From Methanothrix sp. (GTDB lineage: Archaea; Halobacteriota; Methanosarcinia; Methanotrichales; Methanotrichaceae), in contig JAQVZT010000035.1 of the NCBI GenBank assembly GCA_028708055.1, positions 1 to 13,959 on the forward strand: 13,959 bases of DNA, written 5' to 3'. Both the position numbers and the translations under genes were made by a program. The notes under the pieces were generated by a model. That model was not told where the DNA came from. It saw nothing but the letters and a program-made list of their open reading frames with translations, and searched no databases. Below are positions 7,407 to 13,218 of the stretch, in pieces. How positions within the stretch are numbered: the stretch's first letter is position 1; every line of letters begins with the position of its first letter.

Positions 7407-7413
7407 GGGAGGA
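7407..7413 (+). promoter_or_regulatory. Shine-Dalgarno sequence that points to an ATA codon
   Basis: GGGAGGA is a strong archaeal ribosome binding site. The next normal in-frame start, GTG 7429, is 15 nt away, too far for usual spacing. The in-frame ATA at 7420 is 6 nt away. No ATG, GTG or TTG in the reading frame lies between the upstream stop (TAA 7402-7404) and GTG 7429. The site therefore suggests an ATA start (see the gene entry). Confidence 0.6.
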
Positions 7414-7428
7414 CTTGAAATAGGACGA

Positions 7429-7926
7429 GTGCTTGTAGCAACGGTCTTGCTGACCATGACCATTCTCCTATTGGCAGCAGGCTGCTGTGATGGCCAGAGC
7501 TACACGCAAAACGTTGGGGGAGACTTTGGCAGGAGCTGGATAAGCAGCTTCAAAGCTCAGAATCCCCAGCCAGCGGATACAAGTCTCAAAAATGACCTCT
7601 GGTCATGGGGCAGTTCTCCCAAAGGAAGCATAGTGGTCAATGGCAATCTAATGCCAGATCCCTATTACATCTGGAAGGCCCTCAACTACAGCAGCGGCTG
7701 GCTGGGAATTGTTTACATTGATCCCGCCACCGGATATCCGGTTTATGGATATATAAATCCCTACACAGGGCTTCCGGTCTATTACTATCTTGACCCAAAG
7801 ACTAGGAAAACAGTATACGTAAATGCGTATCAGTACAATGGCCTGCCCTACAATTCCTTTGCTTCACCCTACAACACAGGAGACTTTCTGCCGGCGGGAT
7901 ATTGGCTGCCGCCGGTATTCAGCTGA
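7429..7926 (+). CDS. Small Tyr-rich putative lipoprotein with a 12-residue repeat
   Basis: The product is 165 residues from GTG 7429, or 168 if translation begins at ATA 7420, as the RBS suggests; the longer form adds GR and gives the signal peptide its basic residue. A hydrophobic segment leads to 'LLLAAGCC', a plausible lipobox with Cys19 as the lipidated residue. Residues 98-133 hold three tandem 12-residue units (DPATGYPVYGYI, NPYTGLPVYYYL, DPKTRKTVYVNA), followed by more Tyr, Pro and Asn. This suggests short beta-hairpins or an extended adhesive surface. The family is unknown to me. It lies alone upstream of the tRNA gene and diverges from the gene at 7226. Likely role: cell-surface structural or binding protein (inference). 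Confidence 0.8.
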   Translation: MLVATVLLTMTILLLAAGCCDGQSYTQNVGGDFGRSWISSFKAQNPQPADTSLKNDLWSWGSSPKGSIVVNGNLMPDPYYIWKALNYSSGWLGIVYIDPATGYPVYGYINPYTGLPVYYYLDPKTRKTVYVNAYQYNGLPYNSFASPYNTGDFLPAGYWLPPVFS

Positions 7927-7977
7927 AGGGCCTTTATTTCGGAAAGACTTAAATATCGCAATGGCTCAGAGCTAAGC

Positions 7978-8018
7978 CTGCCAGGATGAAATATATTAAA
8001 AACAAACATCCTGAGCAG
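7978..8018. promoter_or_regulatory. Inverted repeat enclosing a TATA box, upstream of tRNA-Gly
   Basis: CAGGATG (7982-7988) and CATCCTG (8007-8013) are a perfect 7 bp inverted repeat. It extends to 11 bp with CTGC (7978-7981) and GCAG (8015-8018) if one A is bulged. The 18 nt between the arms is AT-rich and contains AAATATATTA, a TATA box about 45 bp before the tRNA gene. It could be an operator around the promoter; alternatively, the transcript of the upstream gene could fold here. Confidence 0.5.
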
Positions 8019-8038
8019 CAGTACATCCCCGTTACCGA

Positions 8039-8110
8039 GCGGCTGTGGTCCAGTGGTTATGACATAGGCTTCCCAAGCCTGTAACCCGGGTTCGAATCCC
8101 GGCAGCCGCA
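8039..8110 (+). tRNA. tRNA-Gly (anticodon CCC)
   Basis: A full cloverleaf folds. The acceptor stem GCGGCTG (8039-8045) pairs with CAGCCGC (8103-8109), followed by discriminator A8110. The D stem is GTC/GAC, and the anticodon stem is TAGGC/GCCTG with loop TTCCCAA, giving anticodon CCC. The T arm is CCGGG, TTCGAAT, CCCGG. CCA is not encoded and there is no intron. The molecule reads the GGG glycine codon. The TATA element at about 7989-7998 would give a 5' leader of some 20 nt to be trimmed by RNase P. Confidence 0.97.
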
Positions 8111-8135
8111 GATCTTCTTATCCACCATCCAGAAG

Positions 8136-8144
8136 TTTTATATC
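8136..8144 (+). promoter_or_regulatory. TATA box candidate for the sulfatase transcript
   Basis: TTTTATATC lies 26 bp after the tRNA gene. It would start a transcript near 8167, giving the sulfatase gene a leader of more than 120 nt that includes the 9 bp repeats. A second TATA-like word (TTTTTATATAG at about 8303) lies too close to the coding region for the favoured start. Confidence 0.35.
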
Positions 8145-8220
8145 ACAATTCTATGCCGTAATATAATTGCAGCATTGTGAATTTATCAGAGAACATGCCA
8201 GCACTTTACTAAAAAGACCA

Positions 8221-8270
8221 CAATGGGAAGACCACAATGGGAACAATGGGAACAATGGGAACAATGGGAA
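8221..8270. repeat. CAATGGGAA tandem repeat in the sulfatase leader
   Basis: CAATGGGAA occurs exactly at 8221, 8235, 8244, 8253 and 8262. The first two copies are each preceded by GACCA, giving a 14 bp step; the last three steps are 9 bp. Every unit contains ATG. In one frame the array reads (Gln-Trp-Glu)4 within a 19-codon open frame, 8223-8282; in another it reads Met-Gly-Thr repeats. The array ends 20 bp before the first ATG of the sulfatase frame. Confidence 0.9.
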
Positions 8271-8290
8271 GACGACAGATAATTTGATAT

Positions 8291-10945
8291 ATGATAATGA
8301 GCTTTTTATATAGGCTAGGAGGAATATTAATTTTAAAACGAGCCACATTAATAATGGCTTTTCTGATATTTTTTTTCGCTATGATTGCTGCAGATAGCTT
8401 TTCCGCTGACAGCGGAGCCGATGCGGCACCATCGGAGGATTTAGCGACATCAGACAGCCATATGGCCAGCCAAACATTGGCGGCTGATGCTAATGGAGGT
8501 TCCAGCGGATCTCTGGAAAACTCTGGCATGCAGCTGCTTACGAACAGAAGAAAGGCTCTCTCTGAGAGCTCGACATTAGCAGATATATCTCGCGAGGATG
8601 TTGTTTCGCCTCAGAAGGAGGTCATACTGACAATCAAGTCGGCAGAGAGCACTTCTTCGTCAGCTTCTTCAAAATGCGACGCCTCGGAATCCAAGGAATG
8701 CGTGCCGCAGATTGGCCTCACTTATGCCGATTCGACACCCTGCCCCATTGAGACCGTAAAGGCTCCAAAGGGATCGCCCAATGTGATCTTCCTTGTCCTG
8801 GACGACATTGGATATGGCAGCCTTGGATGCTTCGGCGGACCGGTCGAAACTCCAAATATCGATCGATTGGCCGAGGGAGGACTGAGGTACAGCAACTTCC
8901 ATACCACTGGCATCTGCTCGCCCACCCGCGCCTGTATGCTCACGGGAAGAAACCTCCACTCAGTAAGCGTCGGATCTCTCATGGAGTTTGCATCCGGCTA
9001 TCCCGGGTACACGACCTACCTGTCCAAAGAGGCAGCGACCATGCCCGAGATGCTGGTTAAAAATGGATATGATACCTACTGCGTGGGCAAGTGGCACCTG
9101 GCACCCTCCGGCACCATCAACGCCGCCGGTCCCTACGACCAGTGGCCCATGGGAAGAGGATTCGAGAGATACTATGGATTCCTGGAGTCTCATACCAGCC
9201 AGTGGTATCCTGACCTCGTCTCCGGAACCACACGCATAAGCCCGCCAGCTACCCCAGAGCAGGGCTACCACCTCTCCAAGGACCTGGTGAACCAATCCAT
9301 TCAGTACATTAGCGACGGCAAATCTCTGGAGCCGGATAAGCCATTCTTCCTCTATCTGGCCTTCGGCGCCGGCCACTGGCCGCATCATGTGCCCCAGGCC
9401 TACATCGAAAAGTACAAGGGAAAATTCGATATGGGGTGGGATGCCATGAGGAATGTGACCCTGGGCAAAGAGAAAGAGCTGGGAGTGGTACCTGAGAACA
9501 CCGACCTGGCTCCGCGCGACCAGTGGGTCAAGGCATGGGACAATCTGACCGAAGACGAGAAGAAAGTCTATGCCAGGCTCGCAGAGGTTCATGCCGCATA
9601 CATCGACTTCACAGATGAGCAGATCGGAAGGCTTCTAGACTACCTGACTGCCAGCGGCCAGCTCAACAATACCATGATAGTAGTGATATCCGATAACGGC
9701 GCGTCACCTGAGGGAGACGCCAACGGCTACACCAACATGGTCATGTGGGCTAATTTCGTCTCTGAGGGCGGAGATTCATCCGGCTTCCAGGACAAATTCC
9801 TGCCCATCCTAAATATAACCAACATCAGCACGATGCTCGCCAAGATCGATGAGATTGGAGGGCCCCTGTCGTACCCGACCTATCCCCTGGGATGGGCTAT
9901 GGCAGACAATACCCCCAACAAGCTCTACAAGTGGACCAGCCATGAAGGCGGAACCCACGACCCAATGATCATATACTGGCCGGATGTCATCAAGGACAGC
10001 GGCAGCATTCGGTCGCAGTTCTGTCACGTCATCGATATCGTACCCACCGTTCTGGAGGTTCTGAACCTTGAAGCTCCGGAGGTTTACAACGGAGTAGCCC
10101 AGAAGCCCGTCGAAGGAATCAGCCTGGCCTATACATTCGCCAATTCCACAGAGCCCACCCACAAGACCGTTCAGTACTTCGAGATGATGGGAACCCGCGC
10201 CGTCTGGTACAAAGGCTGGAAGGCAGTAGCTTTCCATCACCTGAATTCAGGTCCTGACTTCCAAAACGATACCTGGGAGCTGTACAACCTCAGCAGCGAT
10301 ATCTCTGAGACCCACAACCTTGCAGACAAATATCCTGAAAAGCTTGAGGAGATGCAGGACCGCTGGTGGGCCGAGGCCAGCAAATATAATGTGCTGCCTC
10401 TGGACGACCGCGCCTTCAGCCGGTACTCTGCCCTTCAGGCGAGAGGGACATCGACCTTCACTTACCTGCCAGGAGTGGAGAAGATCATGGAGCCTGCGAT
10501 TCCTGACACGCGCAACAGCTCCTACACCCTGACGGCATATGTGAACAACTCCGGAAACAACAGCGAAGGCGTTCTCTTCTCCATCGGAGGCAGATTCGCG
10601 GGTCTGTCGCTCTACGTTAAGGACAAGCACCTGATCTTCGACTACAACCTCTTCGGTCTGAAGCATTATGTAATCAGATCAAAGATTGAGGTTCCTGAGG
10701 GAGCAGCCACCCTGGGCTTTGTCTTCGATAAAACCGGTAAATGGAAGGGTACAGGCAGTCTCTTCATCAACGGCAAAGAGGAAGGGAAGGTGGATATGCG
10801 CTTTACCGTGCCTGGCCGGTATTCCTTCGAAGAGGGACTGGAGGTCGGACAGGACCCGCAGACGCCGGTGACCGACGAGTACAAGAGCCCGTTCAAGTAC
10901 AACGGAGGTCTGGAGAAAGTTGTGATGACGGTAGCTAACGATTGA
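8291..10945 (+). CDS. Exported arylsulfatase (AtsA-like, formylglycine-dependent)
   Basis: The protein hydrolyses sulfate esters of an unknown substrate outside the cell. Numbering from ATG 8291 (884 residues): a signal segment at about 15-39 (LKRATLIMAFLIFFF, then AADSFSA), a Ser/Ala-rich linker to about 160, and the catalytic domain from 'PNVIFLVLDDIGYGS'. Metal and active-site residues by family analogy: Asp171, Asp172, Cys209 in CSPTR (formylglycine site) with Arg213, Lys267 and His269 in GKWHL, His362, Asp468 and Asn469 in SDNGAS, and Lys547 ahead of HEGGTHDP. A C-terminal beta-rich domain follows from about 690, as in AtsA-like enzymes. Several N-glycosylation sequons are present. The start is unsure: ATG 8291 lacks an RBS, while AGGAGGA points to ATT 8330, which gives a textbook signal peptide. 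The enzyme needs a Cys-oxidising maturase (FGE or anSME), not seen here. It stands alone between tRNA-Gly and a small acidic protein gene. Confidence 0.93.
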   Translation: MIMSFLYRLGGILILKRATLIMAFLIFFFAMIAADSFSADSGADAAPSEDLATSDSHMASQTLAADANGGSSGSLENSGMQLLTNRRKALSESSTLADISREDVVSPQKEVILTIKSAESTSSSASSKCDASESKECVPQIGLTYADSTPCPIETVKAPKGSPNVIFLVLDDIGYGSLGCFGGPVETPNIDRLAEGGLRYSNFHTTGICSPTRACMLTGRNLHSVSVGSLMEFASGYPGYTTYLSKEAATMPEMLVKNGYDTYCVGKWHLAPSGTINAAGPYDQWPMGRGFERYYGFLESHTSQWYPDLVSGTTRISPPATPEQGYHLSKDLVNQSIQYISDGKSLEPDKPFFLYLAFGAGHWPHHVPQAYIEKYKGKFDMGWDAMRNVTLGKEKELGVVPENTDLAPRDQWVKAWDNLTEDEKKVYARLAEVHAAYIDFTDEQIGRLLDYLTASGQLNNTMIVVISDNGASPEGDANGYTNMVMWANFVSEGGDSSGFQDKFLPILNITNISTMLAKIDEIGGPLSYPTYPLGWAMADNTPNKLYKWTSHEGGTHDPMIIYWPDVIKDSGSIRSQFCHVIDIVPTVLEVLNLEAPEVYNGVAQKPVEGISLAYTFANSTEPTHKTVQYFEMMGTRAVWYKGWKAVAFHHLNSGPDFQNDTWELYNLSSDISETHNLADKYPEKLEEMQDRWWAEASKYNVLPLDDRAFSRYSALQARGTSTFTYLPGVEKIMEPAIPDTRNSSYTLTAYVNNSGNNSEGVLFSIGGRFAGLSLYVKDKHLIFDYNLFGLKHYVIRSKIEVPEGAATLGFVFDKTGKWKGTGSLFINGKEEGKVDMRFTVPGRYSFEEGLEVGQDPQTPVTDEYKSPFKYNGGLEKVVMTVAND
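8317..8323 (+). promoter_or_regulatory. Shine-Dalgarno sequence that points to an ATT codon
   Basis: AGGAGGA is a near-perfect RBS inside the annotated sulfatase frame. It is followed after 6 nt by the in-frame codon ATT (8330-8332). The upstream ATGs at 8291 and 8297 have no RBS, and the next ATG (8354) is 30 nt away. The site suggests that translation begins at ATT. Confidence 0.55.
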
Positions 10946-10969
10946 GCCTTTAACCCTTTAAAATCTGTA

Positions 10970-11005
10970 ATGAGCAGTCTTCTCAGGCTGCTTATCCATC
11001 TTTTT
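10970..11005 (+). terminator. Probable transcription terminator after the sulfatase gene
   Basis: An 8 bp stem with one G-U pair (10970-10977 with 10988-10995, core GAGCAG/CTGCTT) and a 10 nt loop is followed by CATCTTTTTATCC. T-rich tracts such as CTTTTT are enough for termination in archaea, and the hairpin adds support. Confidence 0.45.
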
Positions 11006-11021
11006 ATCCCCTGGCTACATA

Positions 11022-11164
11022 CAATGCCAGATAAACACCAGATCAATGGCAGATCAACACCAGGTCAATGGCAGATCAACACCAGGTCAATGGCAGATCA
11101 ACACCAGGTCAATGGCTGATCCACACCAGGTCAATAGCTGATCCACTCCAGATCAATGCCTGAT
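11022..11164. repeat. 22 bp tandem repeat, seven units, last one holding a start codon
   Basis: Units begin with CAATG at 11022, 11044, 11066, 11088, 11110, 11132 (here CAATA) and 11154, a constant 22 bp step. The middle units are nearly identical (core CAATGGCAGATCAACACC then AGGT). The outer units have diverged. The seventh unit supplies the ATG (11156) of the next gene. The first and last units both read Met-Pro-Asp from their ATG. There are no spacers between units, so this is not CRISPR. Confidence 0.95.
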
Positions 11165-11518
11165 CGAAAAAAAGATGAACTATTCCCGGCGCAATATGCG
11201 ATACATATGAGCGGCGAGGATGATGGCCTATCGGAATTCCTGAAGGAATTTAGTTTTGATGAGGATGAGCTGGCTGCTGTTTCAGACGAACTCGAATCAT
11301 TCAGAACGATTCCAGGCACGACCATAAAACGGTATATGAACCGGATCATGAACACAATTGAAGAAGAAGATCGTCAGGCTTTTCTCAAAGGAATACTGGT
11401 GGGCGTAGCTATCCGGAAAGCCGCAGAAGAAACGGAATTTGTTGACCCAACCGAGGAGGAGAGGCGAATCGACCTGGAACTCGAGATGCTTGGCTTTTCT
11501 CAGATAGATAAATCCTGA
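11156..11518 (+). CDS. Small acidic hypothetical protein
   Basis: This 120-residue, strongly acidic, helix-rich protein has no signal peptide, membrane segment or Cys. Recognisable stretches are 'FSFDEDELAAVSDELESF' and 'EEDRQAFLKGILVGVAIRK'; no family is recognised. Start choice is weak: ATG 11156 lies in the last unit of a tandem repeat and has no RBS. An in-frame ATG at 11207 (MSGEDDG) is an alternative that would drop 17 residues. It converges on the secreted protein gene at 11634, with a hairpin between them. Even acidic composition through the frame favours a real gene. Confidence 0.65.
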   Translation: MPDRKKDELFPAQYAIHMSGEDDGLSEFLKEFSFDEDELAAVSDELESFRTIPGTTIKRYMNRIMNTIEEEDRQAFLKGILVGVAIRKAAEETEFVDPTEEERRIDLELEMLGFSQIDKS

Positions 11519-11552
11519 AATATCCGGGAATGTCATGAAATTAGTAGAAAAC

Positions 11553-11575
11553 CCCACTGGCTATCCGTCAGTGGG
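11553..11575. terminator. Hairpin between convergent genes
   Basis: CCCACTG (11553-11559) and CAGTGGG (11569-11575) form a perfect 7 bp stem with a 9 nt loop, located between the acidic protein gene (ends 11518) and the minus-strand gene ending at 11634. It has no strong T-run on either side. It probably marks the 3' ends of both transcripts. Confidence 0.5.
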
Positions 11576-11633
11576 TGTCTCATCCTCTGAGGTCGATCCG
11601 CATCATACAGGCGATCATGGCGTCATGCTGGCG

Positions 11634-12089
11634 CTATTGCTGATTGGTTACTATCTTGATGTAGTTAGCCGCGTCAGCCGGTCCAATAGCCATTGCTTTC
11701 CTATTGCCCACCTTGATGCTATCCGCATTTACCTTGGTGCATGCGTCAAGGCACAGAGACTCTCCACAGGGGCTGCAATTGCCTGAATCCTGATTCTTCT
11801 TTATCTCCAGATTGTTTGTGGCAGTAGCAATCGGTTTCTTATTCCAAAAATTTCCAATAGCCAGAGCCTTATCATCACCAACGACCGTTCTATCGTGGTT
11901 TGTATCCTGTGCCGCCGGGAATTTGAAGGTAGTTCCTTCCGTCTCGAATATCCCTCCACTTTTTCCCAGAATATCCGTACCTCCGTCGCTAACTATGCCC
12001 TGCGCCATGACATGAACCGAGAGCATAGCCACGGCCAGCAACATTATAATGCCAATTCTTTTGATTCTCTCACCCCATACAGTCTTCAT
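11634..12089 (-). CDS. Secreted protein with a four-Cys cluster, unknown function
   Basis: The product has 151 residues. A basic N-terminus (KTVWGERIKR) and hydrophobic stretch end in 'VHVMAQG', a fair signal peptide with cleavage near residue 29. The mature part has a duplicated motif, VGDDKALAIG (70-79) and VGNRKAMAIG (127-136), with a Cys cluster between them: C105-SP-C108, C113 and C117. The cluster could form disulfides or bind a metal. The family is unknown to me. The AT-rich box centred near 12118 lies 29 bp upstream of the ATG, so the mRNA is probably leaderless, which agrees with the missing RBS. The neighbouring minus-strand gene upstream ends at 12186, and they do not seem coupled. 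Confidence 0.75.
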   Translation of the reverse strand: MKTVWGERIKRIGIIMLLAVAMLSVHVMAQGIVSDGGTDILGKSGGIFETEGTTFKFPAAQDTNHDRTVVGDDKALAIGNFWNKKPIATATNNLEIKKNQDSGNCSPCGESLCLDACTKVNADSIKVGNRKAMAIGPADAANYIKIVTNQQ

Positions 12090-12112
12090 TATAGGATACT
12101 GTTTGAGGTGAT

Positions 12113-12124
12113 AATATTAATATT
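12113..12124 (-). promoter_or_regulatory. Palindromic TATA box of the Cys-cluster protein gene
   Basis: AATATTAATATT is a perfect 12 bp palindrome centred about 29 bp before the start codon at 12089, the normal place for a TATA box of a leaderless archaeal gene. No gene on the other side would use it. Confidence 0.5.
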
Positions 12125-12185
12125 TTTTGGTGGTCTATACTGGTCTGACTATCCTTAAGGCATTATGTGATTTGAGGATATTATT

Positions 12186-12656
12186 TCAGAATATCAAAAA
12201 CTGCACGCCCACAACGGCGGCGGTCACAATGACTCCGGCGATGAGAACGCCTGACGTGATGGCCGCGAAGGCCGGCCAGAACCGAAACCCCAGCAAGAAG
12301 GCAACCGCACAGCCAGTCCAGGCTCCGGTCATGGGCAGGGGAATGGCTACGAAAACGGCCAGAGCTGTCAGCCCAAAATTCTCATGATCCTGGATATACT
12401 TTCTGCGCGTTCGGGCAAAGAGCCAGGAAAAGAACCTGTCACCCCAGCTAAAACGTCTCAGATAATCGGAGACCGGTCCGAGGAAGAGCAGCAGGGGAAT
12501 TACTGGCAAGAGGTTACCTAAAACAGACAAAAGATAGGCCTGCCAGGGCGCATATCCGTAGACGCCTATGGCCAGAGGTATGGCACCCCGAACCTCGGAG
12601 ACCGGAAGAGCCGCCGCAACCACAGTTAGAAGCCAGTCAGGGAGAATTCTATTCAC
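12186..12656 (-). CDS. Small multidrug export family membrane protein (COG2426)
   Basis: This 156-residue polytopic membrane protein matches the Sm_multidrug_ex (PF06695/COG2426) family. It has LPVSEVRGAIPLAIG near the N-terminus (17-31), an Arg-rich cytosolic loop around 67-90, then 'ENFGLTALAVFVAIPLPMTG' (92-111) and a hydrophobic C-terminus, giving about four membrane segments. The family name comes from weak early evidence, and its transport role is not settled. It starts at GTG 12656, which overlaps the last codons of the upstream gene by 8 bp (GTGAATAG), so the two are surely cotranscribed and probably translationally coupled. Confidence 0.88.
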   Translation of the reverse strand: MNRILPDWLLTVVAAALPVSEVRGAIPLAIGVYGYAPWQAYLLSVLGNLLPVIPLLLFLGPVSDYLRRFSWGDRFFSWLFARTRRKYIQDHENFGLTALAVFVAIPLPMTGAWTGCAVAFLLGFRFWPAFAAITSGVLIAGVIVTAAVVGVQFLIF

Positions 12657-13143
12657 CCACGGTTCCCTTGATTTCTACCTTGAAGACTGTTTCGGCGGCT
12701 GGAGAAGAAACTGAGATCGAAAGGTCCACCGGGATCTTCCCAATAGCTATGGACAAGGGCGCACCGGAGTTTCCAACCTCTACCTTGATACCCTGAGACA
12801 GCTTTGTGAACGCCCCTATCAGAGCGCCAAGGTCAATGGTCTTTGCCGCAGACTCCAGATTAGGAACTATGGTGATGGGCGCAACCTCAATGGGCCCTAA
12901 GGCAACTGGATTCTTGGAGTCGCCTGATATCCTTGCCGATATTGGACTGTCATTGTCCAGAGAGACCTGCACGCTCAAAGCCCCGTCCTTTCCCGTTCCC
13001 TTAACTTTTGCCACCAATGGGTGCTTTTCCAGGTCCTCAGATCCCTGGATCGTTGCCTGCGCATCCGTATCTACTTTAAAGGTCACCATGATATCATCGC
13101 AGAGCTTTAGGATTTTCTGGAATATAAAGAATGGCAGAGTCAT
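12649..13143 (-). CDS. Hypothetical beta-rich protein coupled to the COG2426 gene
   Basis: This is a 165-residue protein (from ATG 13143) with alternating Val/Ile patterns typical of beta strands, for example 'ALGPIEVAPITIVPN' and 'PVDLSISVSS', and no Cys beyond one near the N-terminus. No family is recognised. The frame is open further upstream to 13287, but that stretch reads into the divergent gene and has unnatural Tyr/Phe runs. ATG 13143 is preferred because it has GGTG five bases ahead and a TATA-like ATTTTATTTA about 28 bp upstream. ATG 13089 (MVTFKVD) is another possibility. It overlaps the COG2426 membrane protein by 8 bp, suggesting a shared envelope-related role (inference). Confidence 0.75.
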   Translation of the reverse strand: MTLPFFIFQKILKLCDDIMVTFKVDTDAQATIQGSEDLEKHPLVAKVKGTGKDGALSVQVSLDNDSPISARISGDSKNPVALGPIEVAPITIVPNLESAAKTIDLGALIGAFTKLSQGIKVEVGNSGAPLSIAIGKIPVDLSISVSSPAAETVFKVEIKGTVGE

Positions 13144-13160
13144 TTTTGCACCAATGATAA

Positions 13161-13183
13161 CAAAGTAAATAAAATAATAATAG
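13161..13183. promoter_or_regulatory. Shared AT-rich divergent promoter
   Basis: The segment reads GTAAATAAAATAATAATAG in its core. On the minus strand it gives ATTTTATTTA about 28 bp before ATG 13143. On the plus strand it gives an AT-rich TATA candidate 40-50 bp before ATG 13219. The 75 bp gap thus seems to serve both genes. Confidence 0.4.
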
Positions 13184-13218
13184 CAGCGAAAGGCTGATAT
13201 CTTCAAGCGCAAAATGCC

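Noticed and set aside
8209..8529. Minus-strand open frames rich in VPI or FPL repeats
   Set aside because: They are the reverse readings of the CAATGGGAA repeat and sulfatase 5' end, without an RBS or promoter.
8960..10666. Minus-strand open frames inside the sulfatase gene
   Set aside because: The sulfatase frame is complete with all catalytic motifs. The opposite frames show no recognisable motif and are shadows of a GC-rich gene.
11022..11164. CRISPR-like array
   Set aside because: The 22 bp units are directly adjacent without unique spacers, and no cas gene is present. It is a plain tandem repeat.
11156..12089. Toxin-antitoxin pair from the small acidic protein and the secreted protein
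   Set aside because: The genes are convergent, one product is exported, and neither resembles a toxin or antitoxin family.
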